Assembly: GCA_013812465.1 (NCBI GenBank)
Contig: JACCTK010000386.1
Location: 1-6,692 of the forward strand
Reading direction: 5' to 3'
Length of the DNA stretch: 6,692 bases
From: Actinomycetota bacterium
GTDB taxonomy: Bacteria > Actinomycetota > Thermoleophilia > Gaiellales > Gaiellaceae
The translations under genes and the position numbers were made by a program. This document shows, piece by piece, positions 1 to 5,406 of this stretch; position 1 is the stretch's first letter; every line of letters begins with the position of its first letter. Under the pieces are notes generated by a model that was not told the DNA's origin, did no database searches, and was given only the letters and a program-made list of their open reading frames with translations.

Positions 1-34
1 CAAGTCCTGCGGCGTGTTTCCCCCGGCGGCCGAT

Positions 35-52
35 TCTGCGAGGTTTCGCAGA
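35..52. other. Small stem-loop upstream of rbfA
   Basis: TCTGCGA at 35-41 is the exact reverse complement of TCGCAGA at 46-52, giving a 7-bp stem with the 4-base loop GGTT. No T-run follows on either strand, so it is not a textbook intrinsic terminator. It could end an upstream transcript or lie in the rbfA leader. Confidence 0.4.
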
Positions 53-55
53 GCA

Positions 56-73
56 TCCAGTTGATCATCTGGA
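56..73. other. Second small stem-loop upstream of rbfA
   Basis: TCCAG at 56-60 pairs with CTGGA at 69-73, and the loop contains the palindrome TGATCA (62-67). It directly follows the 35-52 hairpin, so the two form a tandem pair. The function is unknown, and the stem is short enough to be chance. Confidence 0.25.
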
Positions 74-130
74 CTCGACCTGCCGACGACTCAGTCGCCC
101 GTCACAAGAAACCACCTCTAGGGCTGCCCG

Positions 131-493
131 ATGTCTGATCGCAAGCGACGCGTCAACGAGGCGATTCGGCAGGTGCTCTCGGACACGATTCCTACGCTCA
201 AGGATCCGCGGATCGGGTTCGTGACAGTCACCGGCGTCGAGGTGGCGACCGGATTCGCGCACGCGACGGTCTACGTCAGCGTGTTCGGGACTGAAGAGCA
301 GCGTGAGCGGACCCTAGAAGGACTGAAGGCTGCCCACGGCGTCATGCAGGCGCAGATCGCGCGCGCGCTGCGTCTGCGGCGGACGCCGGTCCTGTCCTTC
401 CAATACGATCCGACGGTCGAGCAGGGCGTCCGGCTCGGGAAGATGATCGACGAGCTCGCGCCCGACCCCGCGGATGACAGCGAACAGCGATGA
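131..493 (+). CDS. rbfA: Ribosome-binding factor A (30S maturation)
   Basis: This 120-residue protein matches the RbfA family along its whole length. RbfA is a single KH-type domain protein that binds the immature 30S subunit near the 16S rRNA 5' end and helps late processing and cold adaptation. Visible landmarks are the N-terminal basic helix (RKRRVNEAIRQVL, 4-16), the diagnostic DPRIGFVTVT stretch (25-34), the strand ATVYVSVFG (45-53), and the AHG at 68-70 that forms the AxG helix kink of this KH variant. Near the end are LRRTPVLSF (82-90) and a short acidic tail. The ATG at 131 is preceded by AGGG at 120-123 with a 7-base gap, a modest Shine-Dalgarno site. It is the first gene of a four-gene overlapping operon; its stop lies inside the 5' end of the DHH gene. 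Family length is about 110-130 residues, so it looks complete. Confidence 0.96.
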   Translation: MSDRKRRVNEAIRQVLSDTIPTLKDPRIGFVTVTGVEVATGFAHATVYVSVFGTEEQRERTLEGLKAAHGVMQAQIARALRLRRTPVLSFQYDPTVEQGVRLGKMIDELAPDPADDSEQR

Positions 494-1478
494 CATGCAG
501 GCGGTCGTGGCCGCGCTCTCCGAGAACCAGCGGTTCGTCGTCGGGGCGCACGAGAACCCGGACGGTGACGCGCTAGGCTCGCTGCTCGCGATGCACCTCG
601 CGCTCGAGCAGCTCGGCAAGGAGAGCGTCATGTTCGTGCCGGGCGACGCGCCGCTCCCCGGCGAGTATTCATTCCTCGAGCTGGAGGGCATCTCTCGACA
701 GCCGCCTCCGGATCATTCCGAGCGCGTCCTCGTCGCGGTCGACTGCGCGAAGGAAGAGCGACTCGGGCCCGACCCGTCGCTGCTCGAGAGCTCGCCCTTC
801 ACGGTCGACATCGACCACCACCACGACAACACCCGCTTCGGCGACGTCAACCTGATCGTCGCGGACGCGTCTTCGACCGGGGAGATCCTCTCCGACGTGT
901 TCGGTGAGCTCGGGGTCGAGATCACGCCCGAGATCGCCGAGCCGCTCTACGTCGCCCTCGTCACGGACACCGGCCGCTTCCAGTACGCGAACACGAGCCC
1001 CAAGGCGCTGCGGCTGGCGGCGGATCTGATCGACGCGGGAGCCGACTGGCACAAGGTCTTTCAGACGGTCTACGAGAACGTGCAGTTCGCAAAGCTGAAG
1101 CTGCTCGCGCGCGCGCTCGAGCGAGCGCAGGTTCACTCAGGCGGTCGCCTCGTGATCTCGCACCTGCGCAAGAACGACTTCAGCGAGGTCGGCGCCGCCG
1201 AGCCGTACTCCGAGGGGATAATCGACTACCTGCGCGCGGTCGAGGGCGCGATGGTCGCGGCGCTCATCCGCGAGCCTCCTCGCGGCAACGGACCTGCCCA
1301 CCGGGTGTCGCTGAGGGCTTCGGTTGACGAGATCGACGTCTCTGTGATCGCGCGAAAATCGGACGGCGGAGGCCACCGACAGGCCGCGGGCTTCTCGAGC
1401 GAGCTCTCACTCGACGAGCTCAAGCGCTTCATCGTCGAGGAGTTCGAGCATGCCGCTGCCGCGAGCTCTTACTCCTAG
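474..1478 (+). CDS. nrnA: DHH/DHHA1 phosphoesterase, NrnA-like oligoribonuclease / pAp phosphatase
   Basis: This cytoplasmic metal-dependent phosphoesterase should degrade 2-5-nt RNA fragments and dephosphorylate 3'-phosphoadenosine 5'-phosphate, as known for NrnA. Every DHH motif is visible: HENPDGDALGS (26-36), VDC with Asp90, IDHHHDN (113-119), and LVTDTGRF with Asp165 (162-169). The C-terminal DHHA1 substrate-binding domain carries GGGHRQAAGF (298-307). At 334 residues it has the usual length. Two starts are plausible: ATG at 474, which overlaps rbfA by 20 bases, and in-frame ATG at 495, just after the rbfA stop. Neither has a clear Shine-Dalgarno site, so translation is probably coupled to rbfA, and the start at 495 still leaves a normal N-terminus. 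The position between rbfA and truB is the conserved Gram-positive location. The exact substrate (nanoRNA, pAp or c-di-NMP breakdown products) cannot be read from sequence. Confidence 0.93.
   Translation: MTANSDDMQAVVAALSENQRFVVGAHENPDGDALGSLLAMHLALEQLGKESVMFVPGDAPLPGEYSFLELEGISRQPPPDHSERVLVAVDCAKEERLGPDPSLLESSPFTVDIDHHHDNTRFGDVNLIVADASSTGEILSDVFGELGVEITPEIAEPLYVALVTDTGRFQYANTSPKALRLAADLIDAGADWHKVFQTVYENVQFAKLKLLARALERAQVHSGGRLVISHLRKNDFSEVGAAEPYSEGIIDYLRAVEGAMVAALIREPPRGNGPAHRVSLRASVDEIDVSVIARKSDGGGHRQAAGFSSELSLDELKRFIVEEFEHAAAASSYS
1437..1442 (+). promoter_or_regulatory. Ribosome binding site for truB
   Basis: GAGGAG lies 7 bases before the ATG at 1450, inside the last codons of nrnA. It supports this truB start and independent initiation despite the 29-base gene overlap. 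Confidence 0.7.
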
Positions 1479-2112
1479 CGGGATCATCCTCGCCGACAAG
1501 CCGGCGGGGCCGACATCGTTCGCCATCGTCGCTGCCGTGCGCCGCGGAACGGGCGCGCGGACCGGGCATGCGGGGACGCTCGACCCGTTCGCCACCGGAC
1601 TGCTCCTCTTGCTTTCGGGCGCGGCGACGCGGTTGCAGCCGCGCTTCGTGGGGCTCGACAAGCGGTACGTGACGGAGATCGATCTCGCCGCGACCACGAC
1701 GACCGGCGACCCCGAAGGGGAGATCGTCGAAGAGCACGAAGCTCCGAGCGCGGACGAGCTCGAGGTCCGGCTTGCCGGGATGCGAGGGGCTGTCGATCTT
1801 CCGATCCCGGCTGCATCTGCTGTGAAGATCGATGGCGAGCGCGCGTATCGGCTGCACCGGCGCGGGGTCGTGGTCGACATGCCGGTGCGCCGGATGATCG
1901 TCCATCAGCTGCTGTTCGACGACTTCACGAATGGCGTCGCCCGGCTCGATCTGCTCGTCTCCTCGGGCACCTACATCCGGGCGATCGCGGAAGCGCTCGG
2001 CGGCCACTGCCGCGCGCTACGCCGAACCGAGGTCGGGCCGTTCTCGGTCGAGGAGGCGGATCCCGAGCGGCTCATTGCCCCAGAGGAAGCGCTAGCGAGA
2101 CTCGCAACGTGA
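1450..2112 (+). CDS. truB: tRNA pseudouridine(55) synthase TruB, short form
   Basis: TruB converts U55 in the T-loop of tRNAs to pseudouridine. The catalytic motif GHAGTLDPFATGLL (39-52) contains the nucleophile Asp45. KRYVTEIDL (71-79) supplies the conserved Tyr73, SAVKIDGERAY (123-133) is the usual SAxKxxGxxAY motif, and SSGTYIRAIAEALG (171-184) precedes ALRRTEVGPFS (189-199). The start is well supported: GAGGAG sits 7 bases upstream. It adds about 11 residues before the typical GIILADKPAG opening and overlaps nrnA by 29 bases. The protein is only 220 residues, against roughly 300 for well-studied bacterial TruBs. It ends shortly after the catalytic domain, so the C-terminal RNA-binding (PUA or TruB_C) region is absent or reduced to a remnant. 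All catalytic motifs remain, so it is probably active. Confidence 0.94.
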   Translation: MPLPRALTPSGIILADKPAGPTSFAIVAAVRRGTGARTGHAGTLDPFATGLLLLLSGAATRLQPRFVGLDKRYVTEIDLAATTTTGDPEGEIVEEHEAPSADELEVRLAGMRGAVDLPIPAASAVKIDGERAYRLHRRGVVVDMPVRRMIVHQLLFDDFTNGVARLDLLVSSGTYIRAIAEALGGHCRALRRTEVGPFSVEEADPERLIAPEEALARLAT

Positions 2113-2975
2113 ACGTCGTCTCGATCCCAGAGGAGGTCGAGCGCGTGCCTCGGGCGGTCGCGATCGGCAGCTTCGACGGCGTCCACCGTGGTCACCGCTC
2201 CGTCCTCGCCGCCACTCGCGGAACAGGCCTTGCGCCGACCGTGATCACGTTCGACCCGCACCCGCGCGTCGCGCTCGGCAACCGCGTCGATCTTCTCACG
2301 ACTCTCGAGCGGCGGCTCGAGCTGATCGAAGAGGCCGGCATCGAGACGACGCTCGTCGCGCCCTTCACCCCCGAGTTCCAGCGGATGACCCCGGAGGCGT
2401 TCGCCGAGCACTATCTGCGCATGATCGGCACTGAGGCCGTGCTCGCGGGAGAGGACTTTCGTTTCGGGGTGCGGCGTTCGGGCGATCTCGCTCTTCTCGA
2501 GCGGCTCGGCTTCCAAGTGCTGGTCCCGTCAACGGTCGAGGCCGTCTCGTCGACCGCGATCCGTGCAGCGGTCGCGGAGGGAGATGTCGTCTCCGCCGCC
2601 GGGATGCTCGGGCGTCCGTTCGAGCTCGACGGCGTCGTGGTAGCGGGAGACCAGCGCGGCGGAACGCTGGGATATCCGACCGCGAATCTTCTCATGGAAC
2701 CCGGACTCGCGTGTCCCCGCTACGGGATCTACGCCGGCTCGGCACGCGGGCATCGCGCGGCGGTCTCGATCGGAACCAACCCACACTACGGAGGCACGGA
2801 GCGCCGCATCGAGCCCTATCTCCTGGACTTCGAGGGTGATCTCTACGACCAACGTTTGGTCGTCGAGGTCTGGGAGCGGCTTCGGGAGGAGGAGGTCTTC
2901 GAGTCCGAGGAGGCGCTCGTCGCCCAGATCGCGAGCGACGTCGAGGCGACACGGGAGGCGCGCAGACCCGCATAA
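2109..2975 (+). CDS. ribF: Bifunctional riboflavin kinase / FMN adenylyltransferase
   Basis: RibF phosphorylates riboflavin to FMN and adenylates FMN to FAD. The N-terminal nucleotidyltransferase half shows IGSFDGVHRGH (19-29, with the HxGH pair His26/His29), TFDPHPR (47-53), GEDFRFG (114-120) and SSTAIR (147-152). The C-terminal kinase half shows GRPFELDGVV (168-177), the GYPTANL flavin/ATP loop (188-194), IGTNPHYGG (221-229), and RRIEPYLLDF with the expected catalytic Glu235. Its 288 residues are close to the usual 300-310. The GTG at 2109 overlaps the truB stop as GTGA and gives an N-terminus of normal length. A second in-frame GTG at 2145 has a far better Shine-Dalgarno site, so the start is not certain. 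It is the last gene of the operon; its stop codon runs straight into an inverted repeat, and no rpsO follows. Confidence 0.95.
   Translation: MNVVSIPEEVERVPRAVAIGSFDGVHRGHRSVLAATRGTGLAPTVITFDPHPRVALGNRVDLLTTLERRLELIEEAGIETTLVAPFTPEFQRMTPEAFAEHYLRMIGTEAVLAGEDFRFGVRRSGDLALLERLGFQVLVPSTVEAVSSTAIRAAVAEGDVVSAAGMLGRPFELDGVVVAGDQRGGTLGYPTANLLMEPGLACPRYGIYAGSARGHRAAVSIGTNPHYGGTERRIEPYLLDFEGDLYDQRLVVEVWERLREEEVFESEEALVAQIASDVEATREARRPA
2129..2136 (+). promoter_or_regulatory. Strong Shine-Dalgarno-like site inside ribF
   Basis: AGAGGAGG ends 8 bases before an in-frame GTG at 2145, which would start RibF at residue 13 (reading MPRAVAIGSFDGVH). The upstream GTG at 2109 has only weak purine matches and relies on coupling to truB. 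The site may be a second initiation point or just a chance result of the Glu-Glu codons at residues 8-9. Confidence 0.35.
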
Positions 2976-2996
2976 GGGCGAGGCTCGCCTCGCCCT
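2975..2996. terminator. Bidirectional hairpin between convergent genes
   Basis: AGGGCGAGGC at 2975-2984 is a perfect reverse complement of GCCTCGCCCT at 2987-2996, separated by TC. The repeat begins in the last base of the ribF stop and ends within the stop of the minus-strand ABC-F gene (2995-2997). No T-run follows on either strand, so it resembles the U-poor hairpins common at convergent gene ends in GC-rich bacteria. Termination activity is inferred from its position. Confidence 0.65.
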
Positions 2997-4332
2997 ACAA
3001 CTCCAGCGTGCGCGTGGCTCGGAAGGCGTCCAAGAAGCGGCGGTCGTGCGTGACCAGGATGACCGTTCCGTCGTACTGCTCGAGTGCCGATTCGAGCTGC
3101 TCGATCGCCTCGAGATCGAGATGGTTCGTCGGCTCGTCGAGGACGAGGGTGTTCACGCCGCGGGCGGCCAAGAGCGCCAGCGTCGCGCGGCTTCGCTCGC
3201 CGGGGGAGAGTGAGCCAGAAGCGCGCCGGACGTGATCTGCGCCGAGTGCGAACTTGGCGAGGAGCGAGCGGGCGGCGCCGGCGGCGAGCCCCGACTCCGT
3301 GAGGAAGAGATCCAGTAACGCGCGATCTCCGGCGAACACGCCTGCGCCTTGAGGCAGCTCCCCGAGCGCGACACCTGGGCCAATCCAGCGCCGCCCGTCA
3401 GTGAGTGAAATCTCGCCGAGAAGCGCCTTCAACAACGTCGTCTTGCCTGCGCCGTTTCGTCCGAGAACGACGAGCCGATCGCCGTTGCGCACCTCGAGAT
3501 CGATCGGGCCGAGCTGGAAGCCTTCACGTGCGACGATCGCTCGCTCGAGCCGGGCGACGACGTCTCCTGCACGTCGCGACGGCGTGATGTCGAGCTCGAG
3601 TCGCCAGGGCGACCACGGCTTCTCGACGCGCTCCAAGCGGTCGAGCTTCTTCTCGAACCGCTTGCCCACGTCCTTCGACTTCTTCTTCTTGCGACCCTGG
3701 CCATATCCGCGCTCTTCCCACTGGCGCATCGTTCGCGCCTGCTCCTGGATCCGACCGCGTTCATCCACGTACTGCTTGTAGGCGCCCTGGTGCCTTTCGT
3801 GCGAACGATCACGCTCGGCCGCGAAGGTGCTCCAGCGTCCCGCGTACTCCCGCACCCTCCGCGTCTCGGACTCGAACTCGACGATCTTCGTCATCCGCTC
3901 GAGGAAGGCTCGGTCATGGGAAACCGCGACGAGGCCACCGCGGTGACGGTCGATGAACCGCTCGAGGAGCTCGAGGCCGGCGAAGTCGAGGTCGTTCGTG
4001 GGCTCGTCGAGCAGGAGCACGTCGGCGTCCGAAGTCAGGATTGTCTCGAGCTGCGCCCGCGCCGCCTCGCCGCCCGACCGGTCCGCCGCCTCTGGCTCCT
4101 GCGCTAGGTACGCGACGGCAAGGCTCGGCGGCTCGAGACTCAGCGTCCCCGAATCCGGCGGCTCGAGTCCCGCGAGCACGCGGAGGAGCGTCGATTTCCC
4201 GATCCCGTTCGGCCCGACAACGCCGATTCGGCTTCCAGGCGTGATGAAGAGCGAGATGCGATCGAGGATGATCGTGTCACCGAAGGACTTGCTGATGGAA
4301 CGTGCAGTGAGCGCACCGCGAGCGCGCGACAT
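2995..4332 (-). CDS. ABC-F family ATPase with shortened first nucleotide-binding domain
   Basis: This soluble twin-ATPase lacks membrane segments, as in ABC-F proteins, which act on the ribosome in translation control or antibiotic protection. NBD1 has Walker A GPNGIGKST (40-48), Q-loop Gln78, SGGE (86-89), Walker B LLLDEPTNDLD (106-116) and switch His139. The inter-domain linker (about 158-260) is charged, with a lysine-rich tip at KKKKSK (215-220). NBD2 has Walker A GRNGAGKTT (291-299), Gln328, LSPGE (375-379), LVLDEPTNHLD (396-406) and His429. Only 7 residues separate Gln78 from SGGE, against about 46 in NBD2, so the NBD1 helical subdomain is missing. At 445 residues it is shorter than usual relatives (about 530-550). 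The ATG at 4332 is fixed by an 8-base Shine-Dalgarno match; the open frame continues upstream to 5379 only as antisense of the next gene. Whether it gives resistance or has a housekeeping role is not decidable here. Confidence 0.9.
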   Translation of the reverse strand: MSRARGALTARSISKSFGDTIILDRISLFITPGSRIGVVGPNGIGKSTLLRVLAGLEPPDSGTLSLEPPSLAVAYLAQEPEAADRSGGEAARAQLETILTSDADVLLLDEPTNDLDFAGLELLERFIDRHRGGLVAVSHDRAFLERMTKIVEFESETRRVREYAGRWSTFAAERDRSHERHQGAYKQYVDERGRIQEQARTMRQWEERGYGQGRKKKKSKDVGKRFEKKLDRLERVEKPWSPWRLELDITPSRRAGDVVARLERAIVAREGFQLGPIDLEVRNGDRLVVLGRNGAGKTTLLKALLGEISLTDGRRWIGPGVALGELPQGAGVFAGDRALLDLFLTESGLAAGAARSLLAKFALGADHVRRASGSLSPGERSRATLALLAARGVNTLVLDEPTNHLDLEAIEQLESALEQYDGTVILVTHDRRFLDAFRATRTLEL

Positions 4333-4335
4333 GGG

Positions 4336-4380
4336 CTGACCACCTCCTGGCCGGAGAAGACGAGGGCGGATATCGGTCAG
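4336..4380 (-). promoter_or_regulatory. ABC-F leader with alternative pairings around the ribosome binding site
   Basis: Three pairings are visible on the minus strand. (B) CTGACC at 4380-4375 is fully complementary to GGTCAG at 4341-4336, enclosing 33 bases. (C) TCTCC at 4357-4353 pairs, with one wobble, with GGAGG at 4347-4343, hiding the Shine-Dalgarno core. (D) GGCCA at 4352-4348 pairs, with one wobble, with TGGTC at 4342-4338, leaving GGAGG in the loop. B and C can coexist, while D excludes both. This is the geometry of an on/off translational switch, but the stems are short and the sequence is GC-rich, so chance is possible. Confidence 0.35.
4341..4348 (-). promoter_or_regulatory. Near-perfect Shine-Dalgarno site of the ABC-F gene
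   Basis: On the minus strand the site reads AGGAGGTG, eight consecutive matches to the 16S rRNA 3' end, with 8 bases before the ATG at 4332. It fixes the start of the ABC-F protein. Parts of it can pair with flanking leader sequences. Confidence 0.8.
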
Positions 4381-4391
4381 CGTGCGCGCAT
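4377..4391 (-). CDS. Possible four-codon leader peptide MRAR upstream of ABC-F
   Basis: On the minus strand an ATG at 4391-4389 opens the frame Met-Arg-Ala-Arg and closes with TGA at 4379-4377. It lies 44 bases before the ABC-F start. The stop codon falls inside the 5' arm (4380-4375) of the leader inverted repeat. Arg-X-Arg is the known type of motif at which macrolide-bound ribosomes stall, as in the MRLR start of ErmDL. Against it, no good Shine-Dalgarno site is present (only GAG about 9 bases upstream), and so short an ORF can occur by chance. Confidence 0.25.
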   Translation of the reverse strand: MRAR

Positions 4392-4411
4392 AAAACGGAG
4401 CTCGCGCTCCG
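4392..4411 (-). terminator. GNRA-loop hairpin plus T-run in the ABC-F leader
   Basis: Read on the minus strand, CGGAGC (4411-4406), loop GCGA (a GNRA tetraloop) and GCTCCG (4401-4396) form a perfect 6-bp stem, followed at once by TTTT (4395-4392). This is the shape of a short intrinsic terminator or attenuator directed toward the ABC-F gene. If the promoter at 4422-4417 is real, the hairpin would instead sit at the extreme 5' end of the transcript and may protect it. Confidence 0.4.
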
Positions 4412-4416
4412 CTGAG

Positions 4417-4422
4417 AGCATA
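4417..4422 (-). promoter_or_regulatory. Possible -10 element for the ABC-F gene
   Basis: The minus strand reads TATGCT, fitting TAnnnT. Transcription would begin near 4411-4410, giving a leader of roughly 78 bases that holds the hairpin, the MRAR ORF and the Shine-Dalgarno site. No convincing -35 hexamer lies 16-18 bases upstream, so the call is weak. Confidence 0.25.
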
Positions 4423-4448
4423 GAGAACGCGCCCCGGTGGCGGGTCGG

Positions 4449-4454
4449 TAGCTT
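4449..4454 (+). promoter_or_regulatory. Possible -10 element for a leaderless exporter transcript
   Basis: TAGCTT fits TAnnnT and ends 7 bases before the GTG at 4462, exactly where a -10 box would stand if transcription began at the start codon. The only Shine-Dalgarno-like bases (GGAG, 4457-4460) are one base from the GTG, too close to work, which favours leaderless translation. The -35 region is not recognisable. Confidence 0.35.
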
Positions 4455-4461
4455 TCGGAGA

Positions 4462-5406
4462 GTGGCCAGTCAGAACGGAGAACCGCTGATTCAGGCGCGC
4501 GGGCTCGTCAAGCGCTTCGGCGAGCTCGCCGCGGTCGACTCGGTCGACTTCGACCTGCAGCGCGGCGAGGCCTTCGGCTTTCTCGGTCCGAACGGCGCCG
4601 GGAAGACCTCGACGATGCGCATGATCGGCTGCGTCTCTCCCGTCACGGACGGAAAGCTCAGCGTCTTCGGTCTCGACCCGGCTCGCGACGGCGTGGAGAT
4701 CCGCGGCCGGCTCGGTGTCGTCCCGCAGGAGGACTCGCTCGACATGGAGCTGACCGTCCGCGAGAACATCATCGTCTACGGCCGCTACTTCGGGCTCCCG
4801 CGCTCGGTGCTGCGTAATCGGGCCGACGAGCTGCTCGAGTTCGTCGAGCTCACGGATCGCGCGAAAGACCGGGTAGAGCCGCTGTCGGGCGGCATGAAGC
4901 GGCGGCTGACCATCGCACGCTCGCTCGTCAACGACCCCGAGGTGCTGCTGCTCGACGAGCCGACGACCGGACTGGACCCACAGGCGCGCCATGTCGTCTG
5001 GGACCGCCTCTACCGCCTCAAGCGCCAGGGCGTGACGCTGCTTCTGACGACGCACTACATGGACGAGGCCGAGCAGCTCTGCGACCGGCTGGTCGTCATG
5101 GACAAGGGGAAGATCGTCGCCGAGGGCTCGCCGCGCGAGCTCATCGAGCGCTACTCGACCCGCGAGGTGGTGGAGCTGAGGTTCGAGGACGACGACAAGC
5201 GTCCGGAGGACTTCGGTTACTGGACGGACGGGCTCGTCTCGCGCGTGGAGCCGCTGCCAGACCGTGTGCTCCTCTACACCGATCAGGGCGACAAGGCGGC
5301 CCACGGTATCCATGAGCGCGGACTCGTCCCCGAGAGCGTGCTCGTGCGGCGAAGCACGCTCGAGGACGTCTTCCTCCACCTCACCGGCCGGACCCTCATC
5401 GAGTGA
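4462..5406 (+). CDS. ABC exporter ATPase, NodI/DrrA-like
   Basis: This 314-residue cytoplasmic ATPase should power the membrane permeases encoded just downstream. It shows Walker A GPNGAGKTS (42-50), Q-loop VVPQEDSLD (86-94, Gln89), signature LSGGMKRRL (141-149), Walker B LLLDEPTTGLD (162-172) and switch His198 in TTHYMDEAE. The segment LTVRENIIVYGRYFG (97-111) and TGLDPQARHVVWDRL (169-183) closely resemble NodI. The C-terminal region ending STLEDVFLHLTGR (298-310) is the DrrA-type extension. Both families export drugs or lipo-oligosaccharides through ABC-2 permeases. The GTG at 4462 is the first usable start in frame and has no properly spaced Shine-Dalgarno site. The gene overlaps the next by GTGA and is divergent from the ABC-F gene. 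The substrate is unknown. Confidence 0.94.
   Translation: MASQNGEPLIQARGLVKRFGELAAVDSVDFDLQRGEAFGFLGPNGAGKTSTMRMIGCVSPVTDGKLSVFGLDPARDGVEIRGRLGVVPQEDSLDMELTVRENIIVYGRYFGLPRSVLRNRADELLEFVELTDRAKDRVEPLSGGMKRRLTIARSLVNDPEVLLLDEPTTGLDPQARHVVWDRLYRLKRQGVTLLLTTHYMDEAEQLCDRLVVMDKGKIVAEGSPRELIERYSTREVVELRFEDDDKRPEDFGYWTDGLVSRVEPLPDRVLLYTDQGDKAAHGIHERGLVPESVLVRRSTLEDVFLHLTGRTLIE

Larger units (their letters stand above)
1..130. other. Upstream region without a recognisable gene
   Basis: No gene can be assigned here. Plus-strand frame 2 is open from the window edge to a TGA at 62-64 and frame 1 to a TGA at 136-138, so either could be the tail of an upstream gene. Neither short translation resembles the C-terminus of InfB or the small DUF503-type protein that often precede rbfA. 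The stretch holds two small inverted repeats (35-52 and 56-73) and the rbfA ribosome binding site. It could be the 3' end of an unrelated gene or an intergenic leader; only sequence to the left would decide. Confidence 0.5.

Noticed and set aside
1..138. C-terminal fragment of infB or a DUF503 gene
   Set aside because: Neither open plus-strand frame ends with residues resembling those families; the gene order alone suggested it.
1429..2007. 192-residue minus-strand open frame across truB
   Set aside because: It is the antisense of a confidently identified gene, with no family resemblance.
3790..4339. Plus-strand open frames opposite the ABC-F gene
   Set aside because: Arg/Ser/Pro-rich translations typical of GC-rich antisense; the minus-strand frame carries all ABC motifs.
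4333..5379. N-terminal extension of the minus-strand ABC-F frame to 794 residues
   Set aside because: The extra 349 residues are antisense to the exporter ATPase, charged and low in complexity, and the ABC-F homology and strong Shine-Dalgarno site fix the start at 4332.
500..5400. Frequent CTCGAG and CGAGCTC words as a possible repeat or binding site
   Set aside because: They fall in frame as Leu-Glu or Glu-Leu codons favoured by the GC-rich codon use and show no regular spacing.
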